A DNA stretch of 64,000 nt from Eutreptiella sp. 'Long Island Sound 2002' (lineage: Eukaryota; Euglenozoa; Euglenophyceae; Eutreptiales; Eutreptiaceae): contig OZ038387.1 in NCBI GenBank assembly GCA_964036045.1, positions 14,508,420 through 14,572,419 of the forward strand, in the 5' to 3' direction. Of this stretch, positions 1-10,471 are shown one piece after another; within the stretch, counting starts at the first letter, position 1, and every line of letters starts with the position of its first letter. The notes under the pieces are model-generated. The model was not told the origin of the DNA. It saw nothing but the letters and a program-made list of their open reading frames with translations, and did not search any database. The translations under genes were made by a program, and so were the position numbers.

Positions 1-944
1 AAAAGGGCCAAAACTAAGGTTTGAGCAGATGCTGACGGACAAAACTTTGAATTGTCTGCGAATTGCGAAAGCAGCATTCCCCTATTTTTTCTGAAGCCTG
101 AAGGAGGCCTTGGAGGTCGGGGGGGGGGGGGGGGAAACAGGGGGTTGGTGGGACGGGGGAGGGTGTCATTGATCACACCACAAGCATTCTTGCATGCCTT
201 ACCAAAAAAAAACTCACCTCCAAAAGGGCATAGAGGAAGGGGGCCGCACGAAGGATATTCCGGCACTCTACACATGCACGTCCTTGTATGCATATGCAGC
301 AATGTTCGGCAGTTCTCTCAAACGTTCGCCCAGTCGCGCCTCCTTATGTACAGGCTGGTTAGTGGGTCAGTGGGTTTGTCCCTGATAAAGGAAGGGGGGG
401 GGGGGGGGCAGATGCCCAAAAGAAACTCTAAATTCAGGCTCGCCAATGGAGGCGGCCGACAACTCCAATCAAGCAGTGCACAGCTGCCGCATAAGAAATC
501 ACAAGTATCAAGGTGGGCCAGCCTGGTTGTGACAGGTTGGCAGGACAGCATGGCCAAATTAGCCTGGAAGCGTGGCGTCTCTTCTAATCATGGTATCCTC
601 ATCAGAGCACTCCTTGAGCTCCGCATTGCTGTTGACTGTTGAAGCTGCAATCCAGCCATGCATAAAGATGCCAACCTACTATTCCTTCTATATATCAGAA
701 CCAATTTCAAAGGAGCATTCCGTTGTTCCAATGGTGCCGAAACTTGGCCTGCGGCACTTACGTAGGATGTGTGCAGCCCTCTTTCGCACTATATATCACA
801 TACTGTGGACTCATGCCATTGGTGACTCAGTAATTCACACACCCCGGACAGTGTACAAACCAGCAGCGGCCAGCCAATGGCTCATTCGCAAACCCAAAGG
901 AACCCACCCGCACATTATCAGGTCTGGGGTTGGGCAATGCAGTC
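1..944. other. no gene recognised; G homopolymer runs
   Basis: I find no credible coding region here. The stretch carries pure G runs at 119-134 and 394-408. Open frames crossing it change composition abruptly at these runs and show no recognisable motif. It lies downstream of the EXPERA-like exon, so part of it may be that gene's 3' UTR. Confidence 0.5.
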
Positions 945-1440
945 TCAAGCGTCTTTGTCCTTCTCAGTGGTGGGATTACTTTCATGGATCAACGTTTTGA
1001 ACAGCACCAGAGCAATGGAGACAAGATACGGGCCTTCAACTGCAAAATATGGACCCAAATGTTGAGGGGGGGTACGGGAGGTGAATTCCATCAGGTGATA
1101 GAACATGATTGCGTACAACTTGGCCCCAATGAACAGCACAATTGGGATTCTCAATTTTGCCCAGGCATTGGTGATGGCAGCAATAGCAATCAAGGTATAG
1201 AAAGGGCAAAAGCCGTAGGCCGAAACGCATGTGGCAGTCTTCATCCACTTAGGCCTTCCGAGGAAAAGTGGGTTGTATTGCCTACAAAAGGCCACGGTCT
1301 CGGGAACCAGGAAGCGGGTGTCGTCTTTCGTCAGCTCAGAGTGACAGTAATACCGCTCCACTGTCACATTCATGAGGATGAAGTAGCATTGCAACAAGAA
1401 GATGAGTATGTTTGAAAGACTCAATGCCATTCTACAACAG
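945..1440 (-). CDS. EXPERA-domain (TMEM97/EBP-like) membrane protein, terminal exon
   Basis: The frame reads about 165 residues to a TGA at 945-947. Seen: a hydrophobic first segment (SNILIFLLQCYFILMNV), then NPLFLGRPKWMK, then a second hydrophobic stretch containing PFYTLIAIAA and RIPIVLFIGAK, a third, and a fourth starting PYFAVEGPYLVSIAL. The 'DP/NP-x-RP-W' block followed by 'PFY..AIYAF..' and 'W-I-R-I-P' is typical of EXPERA proteins, the four-helix ER sterol-isomerase/sigma-2-receptor fold. Family members run about 150-250 aa, so this is nearly full length. The first ATG is at 1430. Just upstream (-) is TTCTCTTTCAG at 1441-1451, a good 3' splice site, so the exon may start at 1440 with an upstream exon or 5' UTR. 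Exact substrate is unknown; the family assignment is by motif reading only. Confidence 0.65.
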
Positions 1441-1609
1441 CTGAAAGAGAACAAGTGTCATGCAGTTCGTACCTGTCTGCGCGACCTCAAAAAGCGATGA
1501 ATCGCAAAAGTTGCTTCGGGAACCCATGCACCCGAAAAAGTTATATCCATCATTTGCATGCTGACAGCTGTGGAGGGCTCCAACATGCTTCCGGGGAAGG
1601 GGTAAATTG

Positions 1610-1790
1610 GACCACGCCCCCTGATCTGAAGGGGGGGTGTTTGCCCGGCGCGCTACTTTTGTGTGAAGTATCCCGACATTAACCGCGGATTTACCCTCCT
1701 CCAGAGGAGCCCCCCAGGTCGACCAGAGTGGACTGCAAATCTTCCCTACAAAGCACGCTGCATAGGGTGAAATGGAGAATGGAGAAAATG
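1610..1790. repeat. dispersed repeat, copy 1
   Basis: This segment holds the string tttgcccggcgcgctac followed by a 'tttgtgtgaagtatcc' block and, about 80 bp on, 'gcaaatcttccctacaaagca'. The same ordered blocks recur, diverged, at 16825-16990; the first block alone recurs at 15305-15395. On the minus strand the copies translate to similar peptides (SPYAACFVGK... versus SAYATCFARK...), which shows common descent but not coding function. It is probably a decayed transposable-element family; its ends were not defined. Confidence 0.5.
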
Positions 1791-2399
1791 GAGAACACCA
1801 ATGTGTATTACCCACGTATTGGCTAATAAACAATTTGTTCCACAAGCGTGGGCATCAATGAATTCATCACAATAATGCTCCCGGCACTCATCATAAGCTG
1901 TGGTGGTGGAGCGCTTCTGACAACACACATCTGCCCCATCCTCTCCCTCATCTTGCATGGCGGCCGAGTGGCTTTTATCATTCTAAACATGAGGCGGGAC
2001 ATGGTCCCATGGTCCATAAGGAGGGTGACGGGCCTGTCTCCAAATGCAAAATTGCGTGAAAGGCAACAAAACACGCACGGACTAGTGCAACTCATGAGGG
2101 CCACCACGCCAAATGTTCCGAACCGAACCCCAATACCACAACTGTCCAAACAAATGCTCAATGCGTGCCCTATACCACCCATGCACATCATTGTACGACT
2201 GTTGCCGGGCCGTCAAAGTCCCATTCTTTCTTCCAATGAATGGCACAATGACATGAATCCGGCGTTTATAAGCGCCGCCAAGGCCCCCTCAATATCAAAG
2301 AAATCACCGTGGGAACAAGACGGTCCAAACCCATTCAAAACAGCCGCAGATATCCCGGGGGCCAAAGGGCAAATCCATATAGTCCATATCCAGGCCAAT

Positions 2400-2480
2400 C
2401 CATATCCCCAACTGGACAGGGGCTGGTCCATATCCCCAGCCGGAAAGGGGTTGGTCCATATCCCCAACCGGAAAGGGGCC
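2400..2480. repeat. 28-bp minisatellite, about 3 units
   Basis: Three tandem units begin ccatatcccca and end g(g/t)ggct/ttggt, each 28 bp, with a few substitutions between units. A degenerate fourth start (ccatatccaggcc) precedes them. Confidence 0.7.
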
Positions 2481-4183
2481 ATGCAAAAAGCGTGGATTAG
2501 GGCTCCGTATCAAACGTGGCCCAAAAAGATGTCCGGTGCGCGCCCAGGCGCGCACCCAGCACGCCGACACTCCCCCTATAAGAGATCCCCCCAACGCGGT
2601 CATGGCAGTGAATTCCAATTGCTGCCAACCGCCGATGTTGAACCGCCAACCGACGCCGATCCGTAGCTAATCTAGACACAACGAATACCGGAGGCAGTTT
2701 CTTCGTTGACCTGAACTAACTCCTTGTCTCTCAGTTGGTCTTTTGCAGCAATTCAAATCATTGGTGTGCGGCTCTACAACAAAGTTTTTGTAAGTCAAGT
2801 GCACCAGCAGTACCGGAGATGGCCATGATCCAAATCCATGCCACAGAACTAACATCTTGCCAGTCAATTCAATGAATCCTTGCCAATCGATTGAACCTTA
2901 GTACAACATTGCAACACCGGTCAACACTTGATGATACACAAGACGGGAGGGGGGCATGGGGGGTGCAACAACTGTAGTTGTTGCAACAAGCCCTAAACCG
3001 GACTTCTTCAAAATCAATTGGCGCAATGGATTCATGTGGAGTTGCATTGCTTCAAACCTTTGAATACCCTTGCGACATCATGCTACACTCACAAAGAATA
3101 CAGGGCCTTCAAACGGGGCCAAAGACACCAGCACACCCGCTGAATTGGTGAGAAAAATTGGTTTTCGAAAAGGCATTGAAAGGCTCCACTTTTGCCTCAC
3201 TTCACATATGTGGTTGTGGATGCATTTGCCGGTGCCTTATTTGAATTCTAACATGCCTTGTCTAAAGCTTTGAAGCATTGTTTGACTAGTCTCGACCCCA
3301 TGTGTTGATATGTCAACCTTTTGTAGGACACCATGCTTCCGGCCATCAGTGAATGTTGCATTACCACATGCCATTCCAACAACATGCCACCTCATTGGAT
3401 GGCACTACCTGGCCTCAACACTACACTATTGGTCCACCACCAATGGTGGCTGAGGATGATGTTGTGGTAGAGCATAATCCAATGATAAAGGATGAGGAAA
3501 TAGTGAGAGGAAAAGAGGTTGAACCATTAGCCACAATCAACCCACCTCCATCCTCATTCCACCACTTAAACTAACTCATGTAACCCGTCCCATGTAGCCG
3601 GCATTCTTGTCAAAGTGAAATATCTACTACCTACTACACCCATTTTTCTTGCATGTTGTCCGGTGCCATCGACAACTGTTCGACACTATGATGTGGTGTT
3701 CCGGCTCTTTAGACTCATTGTCTAAGACAGTACATTACCTACTACACCCATTTTACAGTTTCTCGGGACTACTTTATGTATGGCTTGTTAGCTGTGGTAG
3801 GACACATCCTTGATCTCTGTATGACCACTACCAACTTCAGGGCCCCTCTTGTAAGTCCTCATCGGAGACTAAAGCTATGGACACATGCATTGTCTAGGCA
3901 GTGATGCCTTTGAGTACCTTAAAAGTTGGCTATCTGGGCGTCACAACAAAAAGAAAATTGCATTCGAAGAAAAGGACGTGCCAAGGGAGTGTCCAAATAG
4001 ACAGATTGAAAGTATGTTGACAAGGGATACAATGGAGAGTAAATTTCCCCTTGAACATGAGGTGTGGTGGCCGTTGCACCATTGTTGGGGTGCAGCAGTT
4101 GAGCTTCGGCGTGGTGCTTGTTGCACTTGCTCTGGAACGTGGCTATTGTTGCTCCCGAGGTGCTGCCTTCCCTACACCTGTGC

Positions 4184-4231
4184 TGCAGTGCAGTTGTTGC
4201 TGCATGGCCATGCAGCAACAACTGCACTGCA
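4184..4231. repeat. 48-bp perfect palindrome
   Basis: The 24-nt left arm (4184-4207, starting tgcagtgcagttgttg) is followed with no spacer by its exact reverse complement (4208-4231). Beyond 4231 the match becomes imperfect. It would extrude as a cruciform or fold as a long hairpin in RNA. No gene or element boundary was seen beside it. Confidence 0.9.
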
Positions 4232-5210
4232 CTGGGGTGTGTCCGGTGTAAGGTGCACCGCGATTTTTCTTTGTTTGATCCCTTTCCCAACCAAAAATGA
4301 CTAGAGGGGATACATGGTTGTAAGGCTTTTGTAAAGTTTGAATGTAACATAGAAGATGTTCGTTGGGTGTGCACATGGCAGTTCATGTGGCCGTAGACAG
4401 GCATCGGTGCAGGCTATGGAGAAGGTTACATGCCTTCTCGATCTTTAGGTCACGTAGGTTGGTGGTTGGAATGAGCCCGGCATCTACTCGTTACCTTTGT
4501 TTCCCCACGTAGGAGCGGGTGTTTGCACCTTTGCAACAATCAATGTTGTGGGTACTCGGACCCCGTAAAGATGATGGCATCTCCATGGTCTTCCAAAGGT
4601 ACCTCCCTGCATTGTCGGTCATCTAGGACCTCTACATTGGCTGCATGGTTAAACCTAGATTTGCCTGTGGTCTCATTCGAGGTTTTCAAACGCTCCCCTC
4701 AGCCCCTCAAAGCTGGGATCGTAGCCACTGCAGCGTTCCGAAAGTTCTTGGAGTTCAGTATGTACAGTCAAAGGTGCATAAATGCTGGCTCTCTGGTGGC
4801 CTGCTCTGCCTGTGACTTGATCCGTCCTGCTGCTTCCCCCTACTTGTCCCCCCTGTACCCTTGCCTGTGGGCTTCACCACTTGCTAGACTATCGCCTCCG
4901 TCAAGCCCAGAGTATTTTTCGTTTCTGCAGTTTGATTCGTGCTTCGTGTGCAGTGATTTTGTGTCGCATGTGTGGGGTGGGTGGGACAAGGCAGGGTGAT
5001 CCGAAAAAAACGGGGCGGACAATACAAGCAACTTTACTTAGGCCTTTACTTAGGCACACAGTAGACAACAACAAGGAAACAGACCAGCCTCCAGTCAGCA
5101 GGCAAAAAGCATGAGAGGGATTGACCCCAAAAAAATAAGATGAGGGAGGAGGGGAGGGCGGAGACACACATGGGGGACTAGTTCAAGAAGGCTTGCCCCA
5201 AGTCACACAA

Positions 5211-5226
5211 ACCCCCCCAAGGCAAT
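5211..5226. repeat. LINE target-site duplication, 3' side
   Basis: The 16-mer acccccccaaggcaat here is repeated exactly at 10472-10487. It borders the poly(T) tract that marks the 3' end of the minus-strand LINE. Confidence 0.9.
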
Positions 5227-5453
5227 TTTTTTTTTTGACTGACTCCAGAAGTTCAAAGAGTACTTAAGACTATGCTTGGGAAAGTGGGCGTCTCCAGCAT
5301 ATGATACGGTGGATCCCCGCAAAGCGGGGCACATGGCAAAGACCCAGAGTTCACATGCGTATAACAGAGGGCTCTCTGTTGCGGTAGGCAAAACCGCCAC
5401 GCCATATGGCAAGCCTATAATGCGTAAGATTTAAGGGGGTTAAACATGCTGCA

Positions 5454-6980
5454 TCACGTGTGTGCCATTCCCCACAGGTCTTCAAGAGTGACAAGCTTTC
5501 GTCGCTTTGTAGGGGCCATGTCTGGTGGCGGGCGTTGGCCCAGGATGCCGGGTCTTGTGCGGCAGTGGCGTTTAGGTAGAGGGGGCTCCACCCAGTGGGC
5601 CGCGCGCTCGGATGCCCACAACTGGCTCATCACCGAAAAGAGCTGGACCCTTCGGTCATGCCGCTGGTAGTGCTGGTCTGCGGAGGTGGTCCACACTCTA
5701 GCACGCCGCAGGTGGGTGTGCCAGTGCCGTGATTGCCGCACCAGATCCTCTAGCATGTCGCGGTATGAAACCATCAGTGAGGCCCCGAGAACGGCACGTT
5801 GATGCAGAAACCAAGGCTGGGCCAGATACTGCATTGCCGAAGCTACGTGTTGCGCCCCTGGGTCCGCGGCAGTGGGACAGAGGCACTGGTCGAGATATTT
5901 TACCGCCCATGACCTGGTGTAGTACGATTGCGGCCGGTCCCATGTGCGCGCAGCTCTACGGTGGGACGTCTCTTGAGAGGTGCGGCCATCCTGCCGCTGT
6001 GTTCTCTCCCGGGGCCCTGTATACCCTACTTGATTGCGGAGGATAGAGTCCACGGGGTTCGGTCGTACAGCTCGTGAGCGCAACTTTGTGTACCATGCCG
6101 GCACCGCCGTGGAGAGCGTGGGCGGCACCTGTGGGTCACGGGGGGGCATGGTGAGTTGGCCGCGCAGTTGGCATACACCATGTAGGGCGTGGTACTGGTG
6201 CCAGGCCACACGCTCCCTGAGGTCTACCCGCATTGTTCGGGGGATGTGGTCCCATAGGGACTGTGGTATGCGAAGGCAGGAAACATGGTGTAGGTCTGCC
6301 GCTGACGCCCTGTTCGACCATTCCGTCACCGTATCTTGCCATGGTCCCCAGGTGCTAAGCCACATGTTGCGAAATGCGACTTTCCAACGCATGCAGTGGA
6401 TGAGTCGTTTGTGGACAGTGGTACCGTGGTGGAGGGGACATATGGGGCATTTGGGGTTGGTATGGTCCCACGGCGCGCCCGTCCCATCCCATCGTACCTG
6501 ACCCCAAAGCCATTTAACCCAGAGCATACGTCGGTCCCCGCGCATCGGCAGCCAGGATACCCAGTGCGCACCGTCGAAAGTGACAACGTGCCTCCGTTGG
6601 AGGATCCATTTCCGCGCCGGAGTGGGGGCGGGCCCGCCGCACATTGCAATATCTTCGGGGCGCTGGGGGTCGTAATCCGGCACGGGTAGGCGCGTGGCCA
6701 TCTTGGCGAGCAGGTCTACTTCCCCATTGCGTCGAATTTGTTCGCGTTCTTGCGCGTTACGGGCCTCCGTCTCAAGGCGGTGGCTGGGGATCCACTCCGC
6801 GGCGACGCGTTTGTGCTGCACTTGGTCACACACTTTGTGGCGGATGTCAGCGTCAGAACATTCGTGCGTGGGTCGGCGGTGTGCGCATTTTGTGACGGCC
6901 ATATTGTCGATGTATTGAGTGTCACCGTCAGATGCAATGGCCGCGCCGATGGCTGCTCCGTACATTTCAGCCCTGTAGGA
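5454..6980 (-). CDS. LINE polyprotein, RNase H and C-terminal part (after in-frame TAG)
   Basis: This is the same reading phase as the upstream LINE ORF, continuing directly after the TAG at 6981-6983 with SYRAEMYGAAIGAA. The remaining RNase H residues are present: E in AEMYG, D in QYIDNMAV, and D in NGEVDLLAKMA, preceded by WIPSHR. With the SDGN aspartate upstream, all four catalytic acids exist, so the stop cuts the domain in two. A CPIC...HKRLIHC knuckle (CCHC-like) follows, then a C-terminal region of about 290 residues of unknown role. The stop codon is TGA at 5454-5456. The single nonsense codon probably inactivates this copy unless it is read through. Confidence 0.88.
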   Translation of the reverse strand, partial: SYRAEMYGAAIGAAIASDGDTQYIDNMAVTKCAHRRPTHECSDADIRHKVCDQVQHKRVAAEWIPSHRLETEARNAQEREQIRRNGEVDLLAKMATRLPVPDYDPQRPEDIAMCGGPAPTPARKWILQRRHVVTFDGAHWVSWLPMRGDRRMLWVKWLWGQVRWDGTGAPWDHTNPKCPICPLHHGTTVHKRLIHCMRWKVAFRNMWLSTWGPWQDTVTEWSNRASAADLHHVSCLRIPQSLWDHIPRTMRVDLRERVAWHQYHALHGVCQLRGQLTMPPRDPQVPPTLSTAVPAWYTKLRSRAVRPNPVDSILRNQVGYTGPRERTQRQDGRTSQETSHRRAARTWDRPQSYYTRSWAVKYLDQCLCPTAADPGAQHVASAMQYLAQPWFLHQRAVLGASLMVSYRDMLEDLVRQSRHWHTHLRRARVWTTSADQHYQRHDRRVQLFSVMSQLWASERAAHWVEPPLPKRHCRTRPGILGQRPPPDMAPTKRRKLVTLEDLWGMAHT

Positions 6981-9900
6981 CTACTGTGGGCCCGCCACCC
7001 GGGCGAGGATGTGAAGAGGCCCTTTTGTTACTGCTGCGCCCGCCGCTTGGTATTCCGAGCCCGCAATCTGAACTGTTTGAAGGTTGCCATCGGAGTATAG
7101 GGACGTTCCGGTTGGCGGTTGCTTGTTTGAGTAGCACGGAATGCCCGCGATGTTGACAGGGTGGTATCCCGCAGGTACCGTGCCTGCCGAGGGGTCTTCG
7201 TGGTACCGGTGTGGGGCAATGTAGTGGCGCGTGTGGAGGGCATCCCCCACCTGCTCCTTGCGGGCAGACAAAAGGACGCCGTCATCGGAGCTTTCACTGT
7301 CGATGAGGTTGGGTCCCCCGGCCGGCCGCGGCGGAAGTGCTATGTGGAGTGCAGTGCGAGCACCTAGCTGGGTGAGTATAGCCAAGTAGTTGCGAATAGG
7401 CACCGCTCGGGAGGGCAATTCTTTGCTAAGGTTGCAGCCAATGGATCCCGGACGTGAACGTAACGTGTTCTGTACCATTGTGGTGAAGCGTGCCTTGTGG
7501 GCCCAGAACAGTTGGTGCAACCCCATTCCGCCCAGTCGGTGAGGAGAAGTGACATGGAGGACGTTGTATGATTTGTGAACGTCGACCTTATTGAGTTCCA
7601 TGCCCTCCGCCATAAGCACAAACCGCAAGCACATGGAGTCCATGGCTTTGAACATTGAGTCGTTGGGGAGAAACAAGGTGCGGTACGTCCACCGTGGGAT
7701 CAAGATGGTGTTCAGCAGCTGCACCCGCTCGAAAGCGTTCAGTGGCAGGTATTGGTATCGCGCCAAATCAGCTGCGGCCGTCCCCACAAAGTCATCACGT
7801 GCCTTTTGTTCCCAGGTCGGATGTGCCAGGAGGTGACCGAGGTAGTGGAAGATAGGGGGTTGCAGCGCCAATCGCGCATCGCCCCACGTGATGGTGTCCC
7901 TGGTCGGGGACTCTCGTCGTGCCACACCCTGACGGCGGGAGGGTGGGGCCCAACGGTACACCTGTGTCTTTGAAGGGTTCGTCTTGAGGCCCAGTATGGC
8001 AGACAATTGACTGACGCGCTCCAGGACGTGCTGCATCTCCCGTTGGCTCGGGGAGATGATGGCGATGTCGTCGACATAGGCCAGTATGGTGCTGTTGGGA
8101 AATTCCCTAGTGAGAGTCTGGTGGAAGGCCTCATACACTAGAACAAAAAGGGCTGGGGACAGGGGGCACCCCTCCTTGATGCCACGACGCAACGGAAAAC
8201 GGACGTCTCCGTACACCCCCGTGCTGTGCGCGTAGATGCTAGCCACCATGTTGTAGATGCGGGCTGGGGTTCCAATCAACTGGAGTCCGTAGGTGAGGCA
8301 CTCATGGGGCATGTTGGGGTAGGCTTTTGCGATGTCCAGGAGGCATACCAGCGCACCGTCCCCGTATTGGTGTAAAAGCATCGACATGCGGAGGGCTTGT
8401 TGTGATGTGGTATAGCCTCGTCTACATCCTGCTTGGGGGTCGGAGAGCGCCGCGTCAATGGGCCCTCGCAGGGTGTCCAATATGAGCCGGGCTAGAATGG
8501 AGTACATCCCCGTGGCTACGCTAATGGGCCGGTAACTGCGGGCCGCCTCAAGGGGGCCAGACTTGTAGATCATGGCTATTCTGGCATGCAGCCAGTGGTG
8601 CGGCACATCGCCGCTTTCCCACACATGGCGCACTGCCATGTATAGGTCCCACTGTAGTTCCCTAGGTAACCACTGGTACAGGTGGGGTGCCACGTGGTCC
8701 ATGCCTGCCGCCTTGTTCTTGGGTTGGCGTAGCGCTTTTGTGAAAGATTGCCAGGAGGGAGGATCGGGGCTCACTGGTCGTCCTGGCTTTAAGACTTGTG
8801 AAAGAAGAGCCTTGGCCTCTTCCGGTCTCCATGGTGGGTCCCCCGCGAAGTGCGGAAGGTGTTCGGCGGCCCAGGTCGTGTCGGGTTGTGGGGTAGTCGT
8901 GCGGAAGGGGGTGATCAGCCACCACTTTAGGGCATTGAAGAAAGTAGAGCGGCCGTGTACCGCGCATTTTCGGAAGCGCCGCAGGTGTCGTTGGGCCCGT
9001 TTCATATTATTGGTCGCCCTGTGGTGCGCCCAAGCTTGCTGGGCCCGCTTGGAGGTAGGGTTGCGGTGCAACTCGTCAGCCAGCTGTTGTTCGACCACGT
9101 CTTGAACTGGCTGTGGGCGGGGGTGTGCGTGTACAAAGCTGGACGCTGCGGCAATGATGGTGTCCGCCCTGTCTAGTGGGTGCATGATGTGATCTTGGTG
9201 AGTGGAGTGCGCTTTGGACCATTGGGACATGTGGCGCGAAAACTTGCGGAATAACGAGGAGGGCCAGTGCGACACATTGCCCATGACCGGTGGCGGCGCT
9301 GGCCGCGGTCCCAATGGGTTCATTACTGTGACCCTGACTGCTTTGTGGTCACCCGCATGGGGAAAGTCGATGGTGTCCGCAGAGATGGGGGGGTGAATGT
9401 CCCATGCCGTGGGAGAAAACAGGACTGCGTCCAAGCGGCGGCCCCGGCAATGTGTGGAGAGATTTTGAGGGTTGGTGTTTGGCGCATGTGCCAAAATCGG
9501 GTCCAGCAAGGCTCCGGATTCGAGGAGCGGGTGCCAGTACCTAGTTGGTTGGGAAGGACGCCCCCACACATGGTCGTTGAAGTCGCCCATAAGGATGCCC
9601 AAGTCTGGCAATTGTGCAAGCCATGCGTCCAACTTTTCACGTTGGTCCCGCGAAAATGGTCCGTGGATGTTGGCGATGACGTACGGTGTGTGGCCAGGGA
9701 GAGCGAGCTTGATGGCACGGGCCTGGCTCCCCATGGAGGGCAGCTTGGAGACATATCTGGATATGGAGTTGTGGACGAGGAATTGCGTGTCCGGGTTCTC
9801 GTCCCCATAGGTGATGGGGAGGTAGTCATCATCCATAGCAGCCGTCCAAGCTGCATGGTGAGATCCACTACGGAATCGAAACTCCTGTAGGGCAATAACT

Positions 9901-10454
9901 GCGGGCTGTTCGGCGATAATCTCCGCCAGGAGGTGCCCCCAGCGGCGCCGTGAAAGGAAGGGTCCTCCGACATTGAGTGTCAGGAAGGATAGGTCTGGCC
10001 GGGGTGGGGGGCTAGGCCCTGGATTGGGGTGGACGTCGTTGGACAGACGTATTAGCCGTTGTGCTAGATCCCATAGGATCAGGCCCGGCAATCGGGTGCG
10101 CGCGAGTGTTTGGTGTAAGGGTGAAGTGTGTAGCTGTGTGTAGGCGTCTTGCACGTGTGGCGGTGTCCACATGGGCAGTCCCACATGGGTGAGTGTCAGT
10201 AACAGGACGTACCAGCCCGGCAGGTTAGAGTAGTGCCACCTGTGCCGACGTTGTAGCTTGGGCCGCAAGCGTCGTGGCGTGCCGCTACGACGCCCAAGGT
10301 AGCACCATGATGGTAGTTGAACCACAGGCATCGGTGAACACATAGAAGTGACCCGGCTGCTCCATAGCAGCGCATACAAGAGGATGAGGTAAGGGAGGGA
10401 CTTGATCCATCGTGGTCTCCAGAAGTCCCATGTCTGGCGATGGAGGCGTGCCAC
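6981..10454 (-). CDS. LINE polyprotein, endonuclease and reverse transcriptase part
   Basis: This is a 1157-codon open stretch. The first codon of this call is GTG; the frame is open for five more codons upstream, and the first ATG is residue 38. The N-terminus (1-135) has hydrophobic segments. Residues 140-147 read DVHPNPGP, a 2A-like motif. The AP-type endonuclease follows, with LTLNVGG (about 157), LQEFRF (190), LMGDFNDH and AGDHKAVRV. The reverse transcriptase has YRPIS, QAGCRRGYTTSQQ, LLDIAKAYPNM, RRGIKEGCPLSP and AYVDDIAII (YVDD at 8067-8078, about residue 792). The stretch ends in the start of an RNase H domain (LYSDGNLQTV, catalytic D) and stops at a TAG at 6981-6983. Role: target-primed reverse transcription. 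Nearest clade unresolved; the RNase H-bearing, single-ORF layout is seen in several LINE groups. Confidence 0.93.
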   Translation of the reverse strand: MARLHRQTWDFWRPRWIKSLPYLILLYALLWSSRVTSMCSPMPVVQLPSWCYLGRRSGTPRRLRPKLQRRHRWHYSNLPGWYVLLLTLTHVGLPMWTPPHVQDAYTQLHTSPLHQTLARTRLPGLILWDLAQRLIRLSNDVHPNPGPSPPPRPDLSFLTLNVGGPFLSRRRWGHLLAEIIAEQPAVIALQEFRFRSGSHHAAWTAAMDDDYLPITYGDENPDTQFLVHNSISRYVSKLPSMGSQARAIKLALPGHTPYVIANIHGPFSRDQREKLDAWLAQLPDLGILMGDFNDHVWGRPSQPTRYWHPLLESGALLDPILAHAPNTNPQNLSTHCRGRRLDAVLFSPTAWDIHPPISADTIDFPHAGDHKAVRVTVMNPLGPRPAPPPVMGNVSHWPSSLFRKFSRHMSQWSKAHSTHQDHIMHPLDRADTIIAAASSFVHAHPRPQPVQDVVEQQLADELHRNPTSKRAQQAWAHHRATNNMKRAQRHLRRFRKCAVHGRSTFFNALKWWLITPFRTTTPQPDTTWAAEHLPHFAGDPPWRPEEAKALLSQVLKPGRPVSPDPPSWQSFTKALRQPKNKAAGMDHVAPHLYQWLPRELQWDLYMAVRHVWESGDVPHHWLHARIAMIYKSGPLEAARSYRPISVATGMYSILARLILDTLRGPIDAALSDPQAGCRRGYTTSQQALRMSMLLHQYGDGALVCLLDIAKAYPNMPHECLTYGLQLIGTPARIYNMVASIYAHSTGVYGDVRFPLRRGIKEGCPLSPALFVLVYEAFHQTLTREFPNSTILAYVDDIAIISPSQREMQHVLERVSQLSAILGLKTNPSKTQVYRWAPPSRRQGVARRESPTRDTITWGDARLALQPPIFHYLGHLLAHPTWEQKARDDFVGTAAADLARYQYLPLNAFERVQLLNTILIPRWTYRTLFLPNDSMFKAMDSMCLRFVLMAEGMELNKVDVHKSYNVLHVTSPHRLGGMGLHQLFWAHKARFTTMVQNTLRSRPGSIGCNLSKELPSRAVPIRNYLAILTQLGARTALHIALPPRPAGGPNLIDSESSDDGVLLSARKEQVGDALHTRHYIAPHRYHEDPSAGTVPAGYHPVNIAGIPCYSNKQPPTGTSLYSDGNLQTVQIAGSEYQAAGAAVTKGPLHILARVAGPQ
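10014..10037 (-). other. 2A-like motif in LINE ORF
   Basis: Codons 140-147 read DVHPNPGP, preceded by LIRLSN. Canonical 2A peptides end D-V/I-E-x-N-P-G-P and cause ribosome skipping between G and P. Here the E is replaced by H. 2A-like motifs ahead of LINE endonucleases are known in other eukaryotes. Skipping here would release a leader of about 146 aa with hydrophobic segments from the endonuclease-RT. Confidence 0.6.
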
Positions 10455-10471
10455 GCCCAGTGTATTGGCTT

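Larger units (their letters stand above)
1846..5210. other. gene-free stretch between EXPERA exon and LINE
   Basis: No reading frame here shows a recognisable domain. The stretch contains a 28-bp minisatellite near 2400, a 48-bp perfect palindrome at 4184-4231 and otherwise unique-looking sequence. Frames on both strands are short and unrelated to known families by eye. Confidence 0.45.
5227..10471 (-). mobile_element. LINE (APE-RT-RNase H non-LTR retrotransposon), young insertion
   Basis: The element is bounded by a 16-bp direct repeat (5211-5226 and 10472-10487). It ends, in its own orientation, in a poly(A) tail, seen as T's at 5226-5236. The coding frame runs 10469 to 5454 in one phase, interrupted by a single TAG. 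About 217 bp of 3' UTR follows. The 5' end lies inside an open frame that is closed only by the junction with the target site, so the copy may be slightly 5'-truncated. Alternatively translation may start at the first true ATG (residue 38). Intact duplications and a nearly intact ORF indicate recent insertion. Confidence 0.93.
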
